64,000 nt of DNA from Larus michahellis (taxonomy: Eukaryota; Chordata; Aves; Charadriiformes; Laridae). Location of the stretch: contig NC_133906.1 in NCBI RefSeq assembly GCF_964199755.1, positions 17,085,378 through 17,149,377 on the forward strand. Reading direction: 5' to 3'. Position numbers and translations under genes: made by a program. Each line of letters begins with the position of its first letter. Positions within the stretch are counted from its first letter, which is position 1. Under the pieces are notes generated by a model. The model was not told where the DNA came from. It searched no databases and saw only the letters and a program-made list of their open reading frames with translations. Below, one piece after another: positions 1-11,800 of the stretch.

Positions 1-1676
1 AGCACAGCAAGGACAGAAGCCGTCCCATGAGTGAGCAGGCGGAGAGTTTGGTCAAGAAACAGACACTTTCTTAAACTTAACATAAATTAATAACTTCATT
101 TCAAACGACTATTAATAGATAGCACAATCGCTACCGCGCATTCCTTGCATCTGTTACTCCTTTCAAAATTTGCTTTCGGTATTGACAAAAGTTTGGGCAT
201 CCTAAATGTTTCAACAAGCTCCCTCTTGCATTAGAGACCCAATTATGTGGTTTTGCTTTATTTTCCCCTGTACAATCTCCATCTGAGCGTTCCCAGTACA
301 AAACAAGCTTTCCACACTTAACTAAATCCCAGCAAGAGGTTGCACATGATCTTAGGCAGTGCCACAGAAACCATTCCCATTGCTAAGCACATTTATTGGA
401 GTAATTGGAATAGAACCATTGCCACGACTGGCAGGCTAATTCCTGCCTGGAGAAAAAGACGTTAACTAGATTTTGTGATTACGCCTCACAAGCCCCCCTC
501 TGTTCTGGTATTCAGGGTTTTCACACACAAAAAAATATTTTTTAACATTTCCCTTTTATCAAGGCACATCAACCGAGCTTTCCAGAAGGACGGACACGCC
601 GCGGCGGTGCCAGCAGTGCCCTCCCCGTAACTCCAACAGTCAGACACGGCGGGAGGGATGGTGTCCCCGTCCCCCCTGAGCTGCCTCCATCCCCCTCCAT
701 CCCGCCCCGCTCCCCGGAGCCGCTCACAGATGGAAGGCACTGCATTTAAAAAAAATACATTTTTGCACGATTGAGGCTTCATGGCTGTAACAATTTTAAT
801 GCTGCACCGTGTTTTGCGCCCCAGTCAGGCCATTAATAAAATCCCAGTGTAAAACCTTCCCCAGATGTCAGAATGGATCACTCAGGAGCGTCCTGCGGCA
901 GCCCTCTAAGCTGTGTTGAATTTTGCTGCACTTTATGAACTACTGTTCACACAAATCCAATGAACCAACTGCGGGATCTTCAAGTGTTTCCTCTGAGCGA
1001 TGTCCCCCTTGGCTGTAAAACCCCCCAAACCTAAACACCAGAGTCGGGGGAAAACCAACCCTGGGATCAAGCGTAACTTCTCCCAGAGATTTGGTTTAGT
1101 TACAGAGAAGGGCATCAGTGTGGATAATTGTTCTCCAAGTAGGAGAAGCCTTTCAGCACTGAAATCTTTATTGAATAATTTCAGAAAACCCTGGGACTGA
1201 AAGTGAAGTAACTGGTTGCCAGTCTTCCCTACCCGCCATCAATCAGTTCAGCGCTGCTGGACCACACGATACCCTGTGACAGACAGCCCAGATAACAGGG
1301 ATCACGTTCATAAATTTCTAACAAGGAAATTATAGTCCATTACATCCAAAGATAAACAGCATTTAAGTGCTCGGGTTACCTTTGCCAGTGAATGGAGCGA
1401 GGGAAAGAGCCGCACGTTCTCAAAGATTGCAGTGCTCGCCTTTCCACCTGGGGCACCGGCTCTGCTAAACCAGACGGGCTTTGCCCCGCCTCGCCCTACG
1501 CTCTCATTAACGGCAACGGCGAGAAAACGGGGGGGTAAAAAGTTTGGTAAAAGGGAGGAAGTTTTTCCAAAGGGGAAGTTTTTCCAGAGGGGACGCGAAA
1601 CCGGTGGCCGAGGGAGCGAGCCCGGGGCTACCCCGCGCCGGACCCGCGGCTCCCCCCGCCTCCCGGGGCCACTCAC
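1..1676 (-). other. COL23A1: COL23A1 intron 1 (5' part)
   Basis: This non-coding stretch follows the splice donor of COL23A1 exon 1 on the minus strand. Short open frames here show no family similarity and no exon-like structure. A small GC-rich patch lies near 590-725. Intron 1 of the mammalian gene is very long, so the absence of a second exon in the window is expected. Confidence 0.7.
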
Positions 1677-2450
1677 CTCGCGGAAGATCCGCTCCACGCG
1701 GGGCTGCAGCGCGTCCAGCAGCGGCCCGGTGCCGGCGGCGCCCCGCTCCTCCAGGGCGGCCAGCCGGCCCTGCAGCTCCGCCGTCTTGGCGCCCAGCAGC
1801 AGGCAGACGGCCACGGCGGTGAGCGAGAGGAGCAGGCAGAGGGCGGAGGTGGCGGTGCCGGCCGCGGCGGCGGCCCCGCTGCCCGCGCTCATCGCGCCGC
1901 GCTCCGCGCCGCTGCGCGGGGACCCGCTCGGCTGCCGCCCGCCTCCCCCCGCATCCAGCGCCCGCCCTGCGCGCTGCGCGCCCCGCCGCGGAAGTGGGGC
2001 CGGCAGCTGCGGAGCGGCCGCTTCTCCTCCGCTCGCCCCGCCGGCCCGGGTCTTAAACGGAGGAAGCGGGGGGTGGCGGCTCCCCCGCCGCCTCCCCCGC
2101 GCCGGGGAAGGGGGGGATGCTCCGAGCGCGGCCCGCCGCCCCCCATGGGGGATTACGCGGAGCAGATCCCACCCCCGCTGCCCGGCCCCCCGCGGGGACC
2201 GCTCCCCCTTCCACCGCCACCCGCCCCCGGGGGTCCCGGCGGTGCCCCGCGGGGTGCGGGCGGTGCGGCGCACGGCGAGAGCCGCCCCGGGTGCGGGGTG
2301 CTGCGGGCAGCGGCCGCGGAGCGGGCGCCCTCCAGCGGGGCCGGGGCGGGCGGAGCGGGACCCCCCGGCCGGACAGCGGGCACCCGGCGGCGGCCAGACT
2401 CGCTGGGGGGCACCGGGCGGGAAACGGCCTCTGCCCCCGTAATGTGCGCG
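1470..2450. promoter_or_regulatory. COL23A1: CpG island / promoter of COL23A1
   Basis: About 1 kb of very GC- and CpG-rich sequence surrounds the first coding exon and extends about 550 bp upstream of its ATG. An ETS-type CGGAAGTG lies at 1989-1996, and a weak TATA-like TTTAAGA (minus strand) lies near 2052-2058. The start site is inferred to lie between the ATG (1892) and about 2100 but cannot be fixed from sequence. Long open frames on both strands here are composition artefacts. Confidence 0.75.
1677..1892 (-). CDS. COL23A1: COL23A1 coding exon 1 (collagen alpha-1(XXIII) N-terminus)
   Basis: This is the first exon of a type II transmembrane collagen. It encodes 72 residues in phase 0 and ends at a good donor (CGAG|GTGAGT). 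The peptide has a short Gly/Ala-rich cytoplasmic tail (residues 1-15). A hydrophobic segment follows at about 16-37 (core ALCLLLSLTAVAVCLLLGA), then a juxtamembrane heptad-like stretch (about 38-49, ELQGRLAALEER) that fits the coiled-coil trimerisation region. This is the N-terminal plan of membrane collagens XIII, XXIII and XXV. Collagen XXIII is preferred because the next gene is CLK4, its neighbour in human 5q35.3. The ATG has a purine at -3 and is the only plausible start close to the transmembrane segment, although the frame stays open upstream. The Gly-X-Y exons lie outside the window to the left. Confidence 0.85.
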
Positions 2451-5400
2451 ACCTAGAAGAGGTGTCAACCGCTGGCGATTTTTTCACTCTTTCTGTGCCA
2501 CAGCCCCTGTCCGGGCTGTGAGCTGTTTTAGGGAAGAGACCGGATCTGCAAAGCCTTCTGCCACCAAAACCTACTGGTTTTATCACAGGAAAGTGCCCCC
2601 CTCTGCTTTAGGGAGCCTTTGAATGAGAGAAACTGTGCTCATATAAAAGCACTAAGTACCCGCAGACTTTGCCAAACGTCCTTGCCTTCTCCTCGCTGTT
2701 ACAGATTGCATCACGTCAACTCTTAACTCACCTATAAAACATCCTCGGATAACTTAATGCCTGCCTAGACTCTGAGCACATACTATACAAATCCAAACAT
2801 ACTCTGCCTCCTGATCGCAGCCCCTGCCCTTCCAGGAGTAATTCTTACTTGTAAGAAGAGGTGGGTGAAGCCCAGGAGTTAGAAAATGCTCCTAGGAGTG
2901 GCGTCAGGATCTAGTAACTGTTAGTGAAACACACACGTGCAGACAACCCTGTTGGATCTACATGCTCCTTTTTTGTAGCCTCTATTTCCAAACAGCCAGG
3001 CAAATCTGTGCCATTTGCTAACAACTATTACCCTGCTCTTCTTCACATGCCTGAAGATACAAAGAAGAAAACTCCAGGGTTTTGTGAGTAACCTCTTCTT
3101 CACCTTCCTCTCCCTCTCCTTTCCATGAGCCTGCTCAGACTTTGCTTGCGAGCTCTATCGCTTGCACGTGCACAGAACCATCACCCCGGGGGAGCTTCCA
3201 CAGTGCAAAGCATCTTGTCCTAAAACGCATCCGGGAGACCTGAGCCATCCCTACACCAGAGGTACTCGCAACAAGAGGAAGGACCGATCACCACTGTAGC
3301 TGCTAGACCTCTGCCCAGAACGCCTAACCCCTTTCCTGTGAAGTTCAACCCCCAGTTCAACTCTTCCCCTGCCCCGCTCAGCTTCTCAAGCTCTGGGTCT
3401 CATATGCTGTTTGCGCTTCAGAGGCAAACAACTTTTTAAAGTGAAAAACAGCTTTACTTTGTCCTGTCATCCATTTAATAACATGTACAACTGACCCATT
3501 ACAGGAACGTGTACTGTTAGCATGCCTGGCTGAGCCAATCGGAATTACAAACCATATTTTAGAGTACAACAGCTAAAAATCAGAAACACAAAGATGCAAG
3601 TGAGTCTTACAGTTATTTACCGACAGCTATAGGCAGTTAAGTGTTAGTTTGATCCAAACATGTAAAGGTTTGGATCTGCCCCGATAGAGGGAAATCAGGA
3701 ACTATAGGGAAATCAGGATTATATTCATGTATTAACCAGACAATGGGGGTGCGCGTATAAAAATCTCTTCCCTGGTAAGGCAAAAGCAGCCCAGAGAGCA
3801 GGAGAAATGAGACCCGTCAGACAGACCCCTGCCACCTGGCTGCTGCCCAGCTGCCCCCAGCTCCACCCTGCCCCACCAGGGAGCCCGGGGATCTTAGATT
3901 TGTGTCCCTTCAAACTAACACGCTGTAAGTCCTGCAGAACGACTTGGCACCTCACTGCGGATGCTGTATTCTTCTTGACAGCACATTTTTTTTTTTAAGT
4001 TGACTGGGAGGAAGAAAGCGAATTTAAACAGATTTTTATAATACATATATATTTTTTTTCTAGCATGTATCTCCTTTAGCGAGTGCAATGCATTTTAGTA
4101 GCTACATTAACAAAGGCTAAAGTACACTCCTTAAGCAAGGGCACACAATCTTTCCCTTCCTAATTTTGATAGAACTGTTTTATAGTCACAGTTTTATAGT
4201 TATAGCAGCACATAAACTTCTTTTCCCCCCCATCTGCCTTTGATTTGCATTGCTTAGCTGATATGCTCAGCCAAGTGCTTTGCCTCCGAAGGTGCAGGAT
4301 AGAAAGCACTGTGGGAAGCAGCAAAGGAAAGAATTCACTCCCGTCCTCCCGCGGACCTGGATGGTCCCAACTGTTACGTTTTGTGTCACACAGAGAAGAA
4401 ACAATGCTGTAAATATCAACATCCTAGGAAGGAGGGTGTCTATTATGAGATAGAATGAAGCACAGCAGGTGGTACCGGTTACACAAGATAAGCTTTCAAA
4501 GCCTTGTCCCAGCTATATTCTACCCCCAAGCCAGAGATATGCACGTCTGGAGCCTCTTGCAAATTAAGCCTCCTCCACATCAGTGGAACAAGTACATCAG
4601 TTTAAAATCTTACCGTGCATTAGGACTTAATCAGCAAGCACAAAACCTAAAGTTAGGCTCCTGCGGAGCTGAAACAGTTTACTGTTTCCTTAAGAAAGTC
4701 TTGCATGGTAGAAGTCAGAACCGCAATAATAGGCCACAGCTTGCACCCTGCATCTACCCTGACAGCCTGGATGAACCCTACCGCAGCAGCGTCCCTTCCT
4801 CCCGCTCCGCAAGCCATCCACGCTGTGTCACACAGACTAAGAGAGCACTGAGCAAGACCAAGAAAACATCAACTTAAACATGGAAGAGTAAAAACTACCA
4901 AAGTGCACTAACAGGGCTTGGAAAGCAGTGCCATTTTCTCCTCAACTCAGCACCAGAATTCAGGAGTCTCAACTGAGAACCCATCCTCCTCCCTGTGTTA
5001 TGGTCCGATGACAGTGTTCCTCAGTTGCCAAGGTTACTTAATTTACCAGTAACTAGAGCTCCACAGAAATGTGAATTTGAAGAGCGCAGGATGACCTTGT
5101 TATTATTGCAAGAGAAGGGCCTAAATATACTACAGCTCTGTGGGATGCATTTTTCTCCAGGAGCAGTACAGTCCTCCTTAAAACCTTATGAAAGTGCTGA
5201 TAATTCAATGAAACAAAACAGTATTGAAAATGTTACTTTTCAGACCTTCACAAAAAACCTACCTCTAAAAATCACTTAACACCGAAAGCATCAGACAAGT
5301 TTCAGAGACTACTCTGAACATACACTGCTTCCACCCATGCTTCAGAATGCTGTCACCAAGTACTATACAGCATGATTAGGCAGCCTTAGCCCTTCAAATC

Positions 5401-5490
5401 TTCTCTTTATGACTAGGAAAAGGAAGCTAGTTCTCAACTCAGAAGCTTAACTAGCCCCATCTGCAAAAGAAGAGGGATACAAAGAGAAAA
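2451..5490. other. intergenic region between CLK4 3' end and COL23A1 promoter
   Basis: About 3 kb of unique-looking sequence separates the CLK4 polyadenylation signal from the COL23A1 CpG island. An open frame of 140 codons at 4455-4877 (plus) lacks recognisable domains, splice context or promoter. I see no RNA gene or clear repeat. COL23A1 regulatory elements could lie here, but none can be pointed to. Confidence 0.6.
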
Positions 5491-5514
5491 CAATTTTCAA
5501 AAATGAAAATTACT

Positions 5515-5520
5515 TTTATT
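5515..5520 (-). terminator. CLK4: CLK4 polyadenylation signal AATAAA
   Basis: A canonical AATAAA hexamer on the minus strand lies about 195 nt past the CLK4 stop codon. A T-rich stretch follows that could serve as the downstream element. It implies a short 3' UTR of roughly 220-240 nt. Other, longer 3' ends are possible. Confidence 0.6.
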
Positions 5521-5713
5521 TTTCACTTTGATACCCAGAAGACTACAACAGTTCAACAAGGTAAACATAACAGTTATACAAAACATATGTTAAGTATTTA
5601 CAGACTTAACTGTACAAAATAATTTAAAGTTTACAAAAGTTTCATGCAACTTTTGTTGACTGACACAGTCTAGGAAATCTCCCTGGAGAAGCATAAGAGA
5701 TCTTCAAATTTAT

Positions 5714-5851
5714 TTACTTATTTAATGGTTCAAAAAAAGGATGCTGCAAGGCTTCATCAAGAGTAATTCTTTTGGCTGGATCATATTCCAGCATCCTGCG
5801 AACAAGGTCAAACAGACTTTGATGATCCGTGTCTTGGCAATGCATGAATTC
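5714..5851 (-). CDS. CLK4: CLK4 last coding exon
   Basis: Residues 433-477 plus the TAA stop (5716-5714). It carries the C-lobe end [18 protein letters not shown] and the HPFF motif. The acceptor is a long T-rich tract ending TTTCAG. Confidence 0.96.
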   Translation of the reverse strand, partial: EFMHCQDTDHQSLFDLVRRMLEYDPAKRITLDEALQHPFFEPLNK

Positions 5852-8800
5852 CTGAAAGAAAAGAAAAAAAAAAAAAAGTATTTTAGAGAGATCTTTCACA
5901 ACTGCCAATCTAACAAAATAATAAAAATGTTGCCTCCTACCTTTAAAGGCTTACAGCGTCTCCTAACGTATCGTCCTGCAGAACTGTGTTCATCCCAGTC
6001 CAATTGGTCATGGTGAAAATAATGCTTTCTGCATGACACAGAAAATAATTTTAAGATAGTGTCAGTGTGTAAAGTTCTAAGAAGCTCTGAAACACCATAA
6101 AGGTGTTCCTGCATATCCCTCTACATTTAGGAGCTAGCACCTCTGTTAGCTAATATTTATTCGGAGACCTGTTGCTTTTATATTACCATTGTCCCAATAT
6201 TTAGAAAACAGGTCCTTCAGTATTCCAATCAACAAAGCAGCCACCGAAAACATCATTTCCATTACTGACATTTAAACAGATGGATGCTTTCAGGTATTCC
6301 AAGAGAACAACTTGGTCTCATCTGCTACTAACAAAAAGACAGCTTGTCATCTATCAACTTTTAAAAAACATTTCTTATAAAATCTGCACAGTGTAAAATA
6401 GTTGCTAGCCACTTGAAAAAAAAAATCAGACATTGCCAAACATCTTTAAAAAGTGTGTCGCCAATACACAAGACTGACTACCAGTGCAAACTATGTTCTG
6501 AGAAATCCACACCTCAGCATCACGTTAACACTGCTATATGAGTAGCGTTTGATTTTTAAATACTACCTGAATCTATGCCAAGTGCGCTTTTGGAGTTTTT
6601 TTCCCATTTTTCAAAATGCATTATCAATCAGTTGGACAACTGTAAAAAAAACTAAATACACTAACCAACCCAGATTGTTGGAATTCTACTACAACACGAG
6701 TTACAGGATTATCTAGATTAGCTGGCAAGAGCACAACTTATTTCAGAACAAGAATGGACCATCAAATCTCATGGTCTGGATTCAGACATAGGGGGTTAGG
6801 GGAGAACCCTGTGCTGGCTGCTTCTCCTTGCAATGGAAGCAGGAACCTCCTGCTGCATGTAGCTATCTTTGAGGAAGAGAGAAAGATCACTGAGGCACAT
6901 GTCCGAGGGATATGAAGGGACGATGAAAGGGGTTGGCAGCTGTATTAGCAAGACAGGACCCTCTTTCCTCTCAATATGTATCTTCTGATGACAGCAGGTT
7001 CTTTATTCTCACAGTTTATAGAAAAATGGGTGTCTAGTACTGTTCTGGTGACGATACCAAACTTCGCTTTAAAGACTTAAGAATATTCATAATCAGTTAA
7101 TGTTCAAGAGGCTGACATTTTGGTTGCTGGCAACTCAGACTAAAATCAGGAAGGATTACTACTGTCAGCTATTTAATTCACCTACGTCTCACATGATTTC
7201 TTGCAACAGAATAATAGGTAACAAGAAACCTGGAAGTCTCTTTGTTGATCATCAGAAGCTCACAGCTAGCAACGGAAACTCAAAAAGATTTCTCTTAACA
7301 CAGGAAAATATTGGGCAACTTACTTCTGTGATGAACTTACCTGGATTTCTTGATCATGTGAGTTGGCAGAGGCCCTAGTATTCTTTCCATCATTGCTAAG
7401 TGTTCTTTACTGTCATGTGTCTGTGTGGAAAAAGCAATGAAAGCACTTAGCACATTTTTCTACTCTCAGCCACCTGGGCACAACACCCATCTACAAACAG
7501 GATGTTTGCCAGAGTACCATCACAGTATCTTTATACATTATCACCTTAAATTATTACAAATAGATTATGCAACGCAGCTTGTAATATAGCACTTTCCACA
7601 GTTAAGATGGCCCCTGAACAACAGGGTTCATAAAACAAGTTTTGTACGAGTATGTTTTCTTTACTCTTAATTCCAATATTATCTTCAGAATCTAGACAGG
7701 CTTCTTCATACAAAAAAACCCCACAACAGATCATCTTAAATAGTCCGAAGGAGATATCCCAGCCATCTAATTATCATGTGTGTGCTGTCTTTACAATCTC
7801 ACCTATATAATCCTCAAAAAGCCTGTAAGGTCATGCCTTATACAGTAATAGTTAAGTACACATTATTAAAAGAAACAAAAACGTTCAATTTGACTTTATG
7901 TACATACCTGAAACACTGTAAATCCTAGGTAATACTCAATTAGAATACAACCAATACTCCAAACATCACAAGGCTGAGACCAACCCAGTGCTGCAAAAGA
8001 GGCAAAGTTTACATTTTACTTTTTAATATATTCTCAAAACTTGTAAGCCACAAAGCACATGACCAGTTTCCACGCATTTACTGATGCCCATTTTCCCCAC
8101 ACACACGCTTCTCTTCAAACCTTGTTGGGAGAGGAACACGTTTGGACTTCTGTTTTCAGAATGTTTCTAAACTGTTTTAGAATATTTCTTTTACTGTTTA
8201 CTCTCAAGAATTCTAACATCGCTATCTGTGAGAGAAGACATTATTACTAGAAGCACAAGCAACTGCTGCAGTTCATGAAATAAAGACATCCAAATTAACT
8301 GCAATTAACTGTCAGAAGGTTTAAAAATCTTTACTGACCTAAAATAACCTCAGGAGCTCTATAATGTCTTGTAGACACCAATGTGCTGTGATGCTCATCA
8401 TCAAAAGTCGCACTTCCAAAATCAACGACTTTGATGTCTGTGTTTTTTAAAGTGCGCTCATCTCGCTTCTGCAAGAAAATCAAAATGCTATTTGTTAGTA
8501 TTCTTCAAAAACATGCTTAGGCCAAAGGTATTCATCACATTATGTTAACTGGTATTTTGAAGAGAAATTAAGATAAAATGATAAAAGTTAAACCTCTGTA
8601 ACAAAACACTCCTTCCAAATACATCAATTCCTATTCAGGTCAAGCTCCAAGAAAGAGAAGCTGGTAAAGTGATTTAATCCGAATATTCAAAACAGCCGAG
8701 TAAAGGCCCTTCCCACAGTAACAGAGCTCCTTTCCTCTTTTGTTAACTTTCAAGTTAACTTCAGTTAGTTGTTATCTGTCTTAGGTTTTTCTATCCATTG

Positions 8801-11800
8801 GTGCATGCACTCATTTGTGTAATTTTATCTCTAAAATAAAAAAAAATAAAATCAAGCCTTATCCATACACTAAAGGGACTGAAATCCATATTGCTCCTGT
8901 CTCTAAGAAGGTTTTATACTTTGAAAAGAGAGCAGCAACGTAAAAAGAAACTTGTATTTCTGCCACTGTGTGAAGTGATTTGTGCAGACAAGTTCCTATC
9001 CCAACATTGTGCCTTAGTGTTTTCTCCAGTTCAGTTTGAATCAGAGCAAAAGTTACTTGCTTAGCAAAGAGTCAGTGTCTCTCAAAGAGCACAAAAAAAT
9101 TCCAGGAAATGTAACTATCACTTGATGTTTCTACACATACTTTTTTTAAAAGAAAAGTTCAGATGAAGACAGAAGTAGCCCAATGCAAGTTGGGAGAAAC
9201 AAAGAACAAACTTACCATTTTGGCATTGTACTTCACTATGTAATCAGACTCCACAAACAAGATGTTTTCAGGCTTTAAATCCGTATGAGTTAGTTTATTA
9301 TGGTGTAAAACTACAAGGAAGAAAAGAACAGTATGCCATAATTAATACATTTATTTCCTATAGGAAAAAAAAACAAAAAAATCTTTGGTAAGAGTATCGT
9401 GATTTACTTACAGTTTATAGATTGGCAAATTTGATAAGCCATATTTCTGATGTCATTAATATGAAATGGCAGAAAGCTGTTTTCCTTAATAAAGTCGTAA
9501 GTACTAAGTCCCAGTAGCTCAAAAACAATGCAAACATGGCCATGATGATCAAACCATTCCAGCATCTGGACACAGCGGCTTAAAAAAAAAAAAAAAAGAA
9601 AAAAGAAAACTCAATTTATTGAATTATTACCTTTCGCAAATCCTTGGTATGCTGACTATGCTGATTTTATACTTACAAAGTGCTGCTTGGATCCATGGTG
9701 TTTAAGTGTTCCAATACCTGTATTTCTGAACGGGCTGCTTCCCGATATCTACCAACATTTTTCACAATTTTAACTGCTACATGCATTCCTCTCCTTTAAA
9801 AGAAAGTAAAACATCACAAATTGAACCTACTATTGTTAAATACCAACAACCCTAAAGCAGCTCAGTTTTAATAAAAGAAACACAGGAAGATTACAGGTCA
9901 TAAAGAATTATAAATTGGATTACGGGAATTTGACTTAAGCACATTGCACTTAAGCAGAACTGTTTATATTTATAAAGAAACATAATACCAATCTTTCCTT
10001 TGTCAAAGACTCATAGCGTATGCTGAATTAACTACTACTCAGTCTTATTATCTCATCTAAGGTAGAGTAAACATCAGGAAACCACTTGCAAGACCATTAA
10101 AAAAAACTTAGCAAAGTTCTAATTTGAGGAAAGCACTGCAGAAATTTGGCTTTTTTCCTCCAACTTGCACTTGTTCTCGTTCTTTTTCAGTGCTCCTACG
10201 GAATTTAATAACTTTTGAAGTTTACATTCGGACTATTTTGTACTATTGAAAACTGACGCACTCAGTGTAACATTCAAAATGTAAGGCTATTACTCAAATG
10301 GAACAGATACACATAGTTCATTCTATCCCATTTACCAACAGACAATTTTTAACTGTGTCTATATTAGGAGTCTAATGACTTAAGAATACGGTCTCGCCTC
10401 ATAACACAATCTCGAGCTCCTGAACTAAACTTGAGAAGCGACAGAAGAAACCAAAGGCAGAGGAAAAAACGCTAAAACCACGTCACAGAACTGCAGATAC
10501 AGAGCATATGTTTAAAATAATCTGAGGTTTATGAACTGCTTAAACCTCCTAGCACATACAGAATTAGTGGAGATCCATTCCATCAAAAAAACAACTGTGC
10601 ATTCAGAAAAAGTTCAAAGGGTAATTCTGGTTTTGGAGACTGAGAAAAGAAATTTACAGCTCGACCAATACCAAGCAGTTGCTTTCATGAAGAAACAAAT
10701 CTACTTTCTCAGCATTTCATTGCACCATCTTCTAAAAGTCAGTCTCTCAAATCAATTTTGTACTCTTTATGTACCCTCAAATTCTCCAGTTACAGAACAG
10801 CACTTGTAGAACCAACAGAACACAATGAAGCAAAACATAGCGCTCTCCCTTGAAAAAGGGCAGATGACATCTATTCATTGATTAGTAGTTTGCACCACAT
10901 GGTTATACAGCTTGTATAGAAAGAAAAAATAGGATAGTTATAAAAAAGTTTAATTTTGAAAGAAACCCTTTCTAGGCAGATGCTTCCCAAGAAAAACATG
11001 GTTAAGGAAGTTTATTGTTAAGGACAGATTCTCAAATCCTTAGAAGTTTTCCACTAGAAATAAGCTTACAAGGTAGCTCTCAAAAACAGTGTAATTTCTT
11101 TCTAAAATATACCACAACACTTGATTTTAACTGTGACTTTCTTTTAAAGAAAATGACCCTGAGCTTTTAGTTTTTGAGCCAAGGAGTGTCTTTTGTCATG
11201 AGATCCACTTATAAAAGATAACAGACACTTACATATCATGATCTATGCACTCCACAACTTTTCCAAAAGCTCCTTCTCCTAAAGTCGCAACAATTTCATC
11301 TAAAAAGAACAAACACAAGTTAGAACTATATAACTACTTAAACAAGAATGAATATTATTAACGTAGATTTAAAAATGTGCCATTACAAAAGCATAATTAC
11401 TTTAAATCTCAGCATCTGTATGCATTATTTTATTGGACAGGTGTCATGAAACAGTTAGCCAAAAAACTATCTCTTGTTCTAATCTCAAGATTCAAGTTCA
11501 TTTACTAATTGGAACTTTTTGAACACAGTATTTAAATTCTACAGAAAAGAAGATATGCAAAAAAACAAAAAAGCACAAAAAAAACAGAACAAAAAGAGCA
11601 ATGAAGATTTCTTTAGCCCCCCTCCTCTGACATACTATTCTAAACAGATTTTTTGCTGAAAAGTTTTTAAAAAGTGTTGAAAAATGTTCTATACATCTTG
11701 CTCTTAGAACGTCTCCACTTTCACAGATCAGGTGACCCTCCTCATCATCCTCTACACTCCTGGATCTTTTCCTTCGGTGACTCTTCTGGAAACGGCACCA

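Noticed and set aside
1308-2468. Open frames of up to 386 codons on both strands in the first CpG island
   Set aside because: They follow from high GC content with few stop codons. Only the 72-codon COL23A1 exon inside has a splice donor, a transmembrane segment and synteny support.
4455-4877. Plus-strand frame of 140 codons in the COL23A1-CLK4 gap
   Set aside because: No recognisable family, no promoter or splice signals, and ordinary amino-acid noise.
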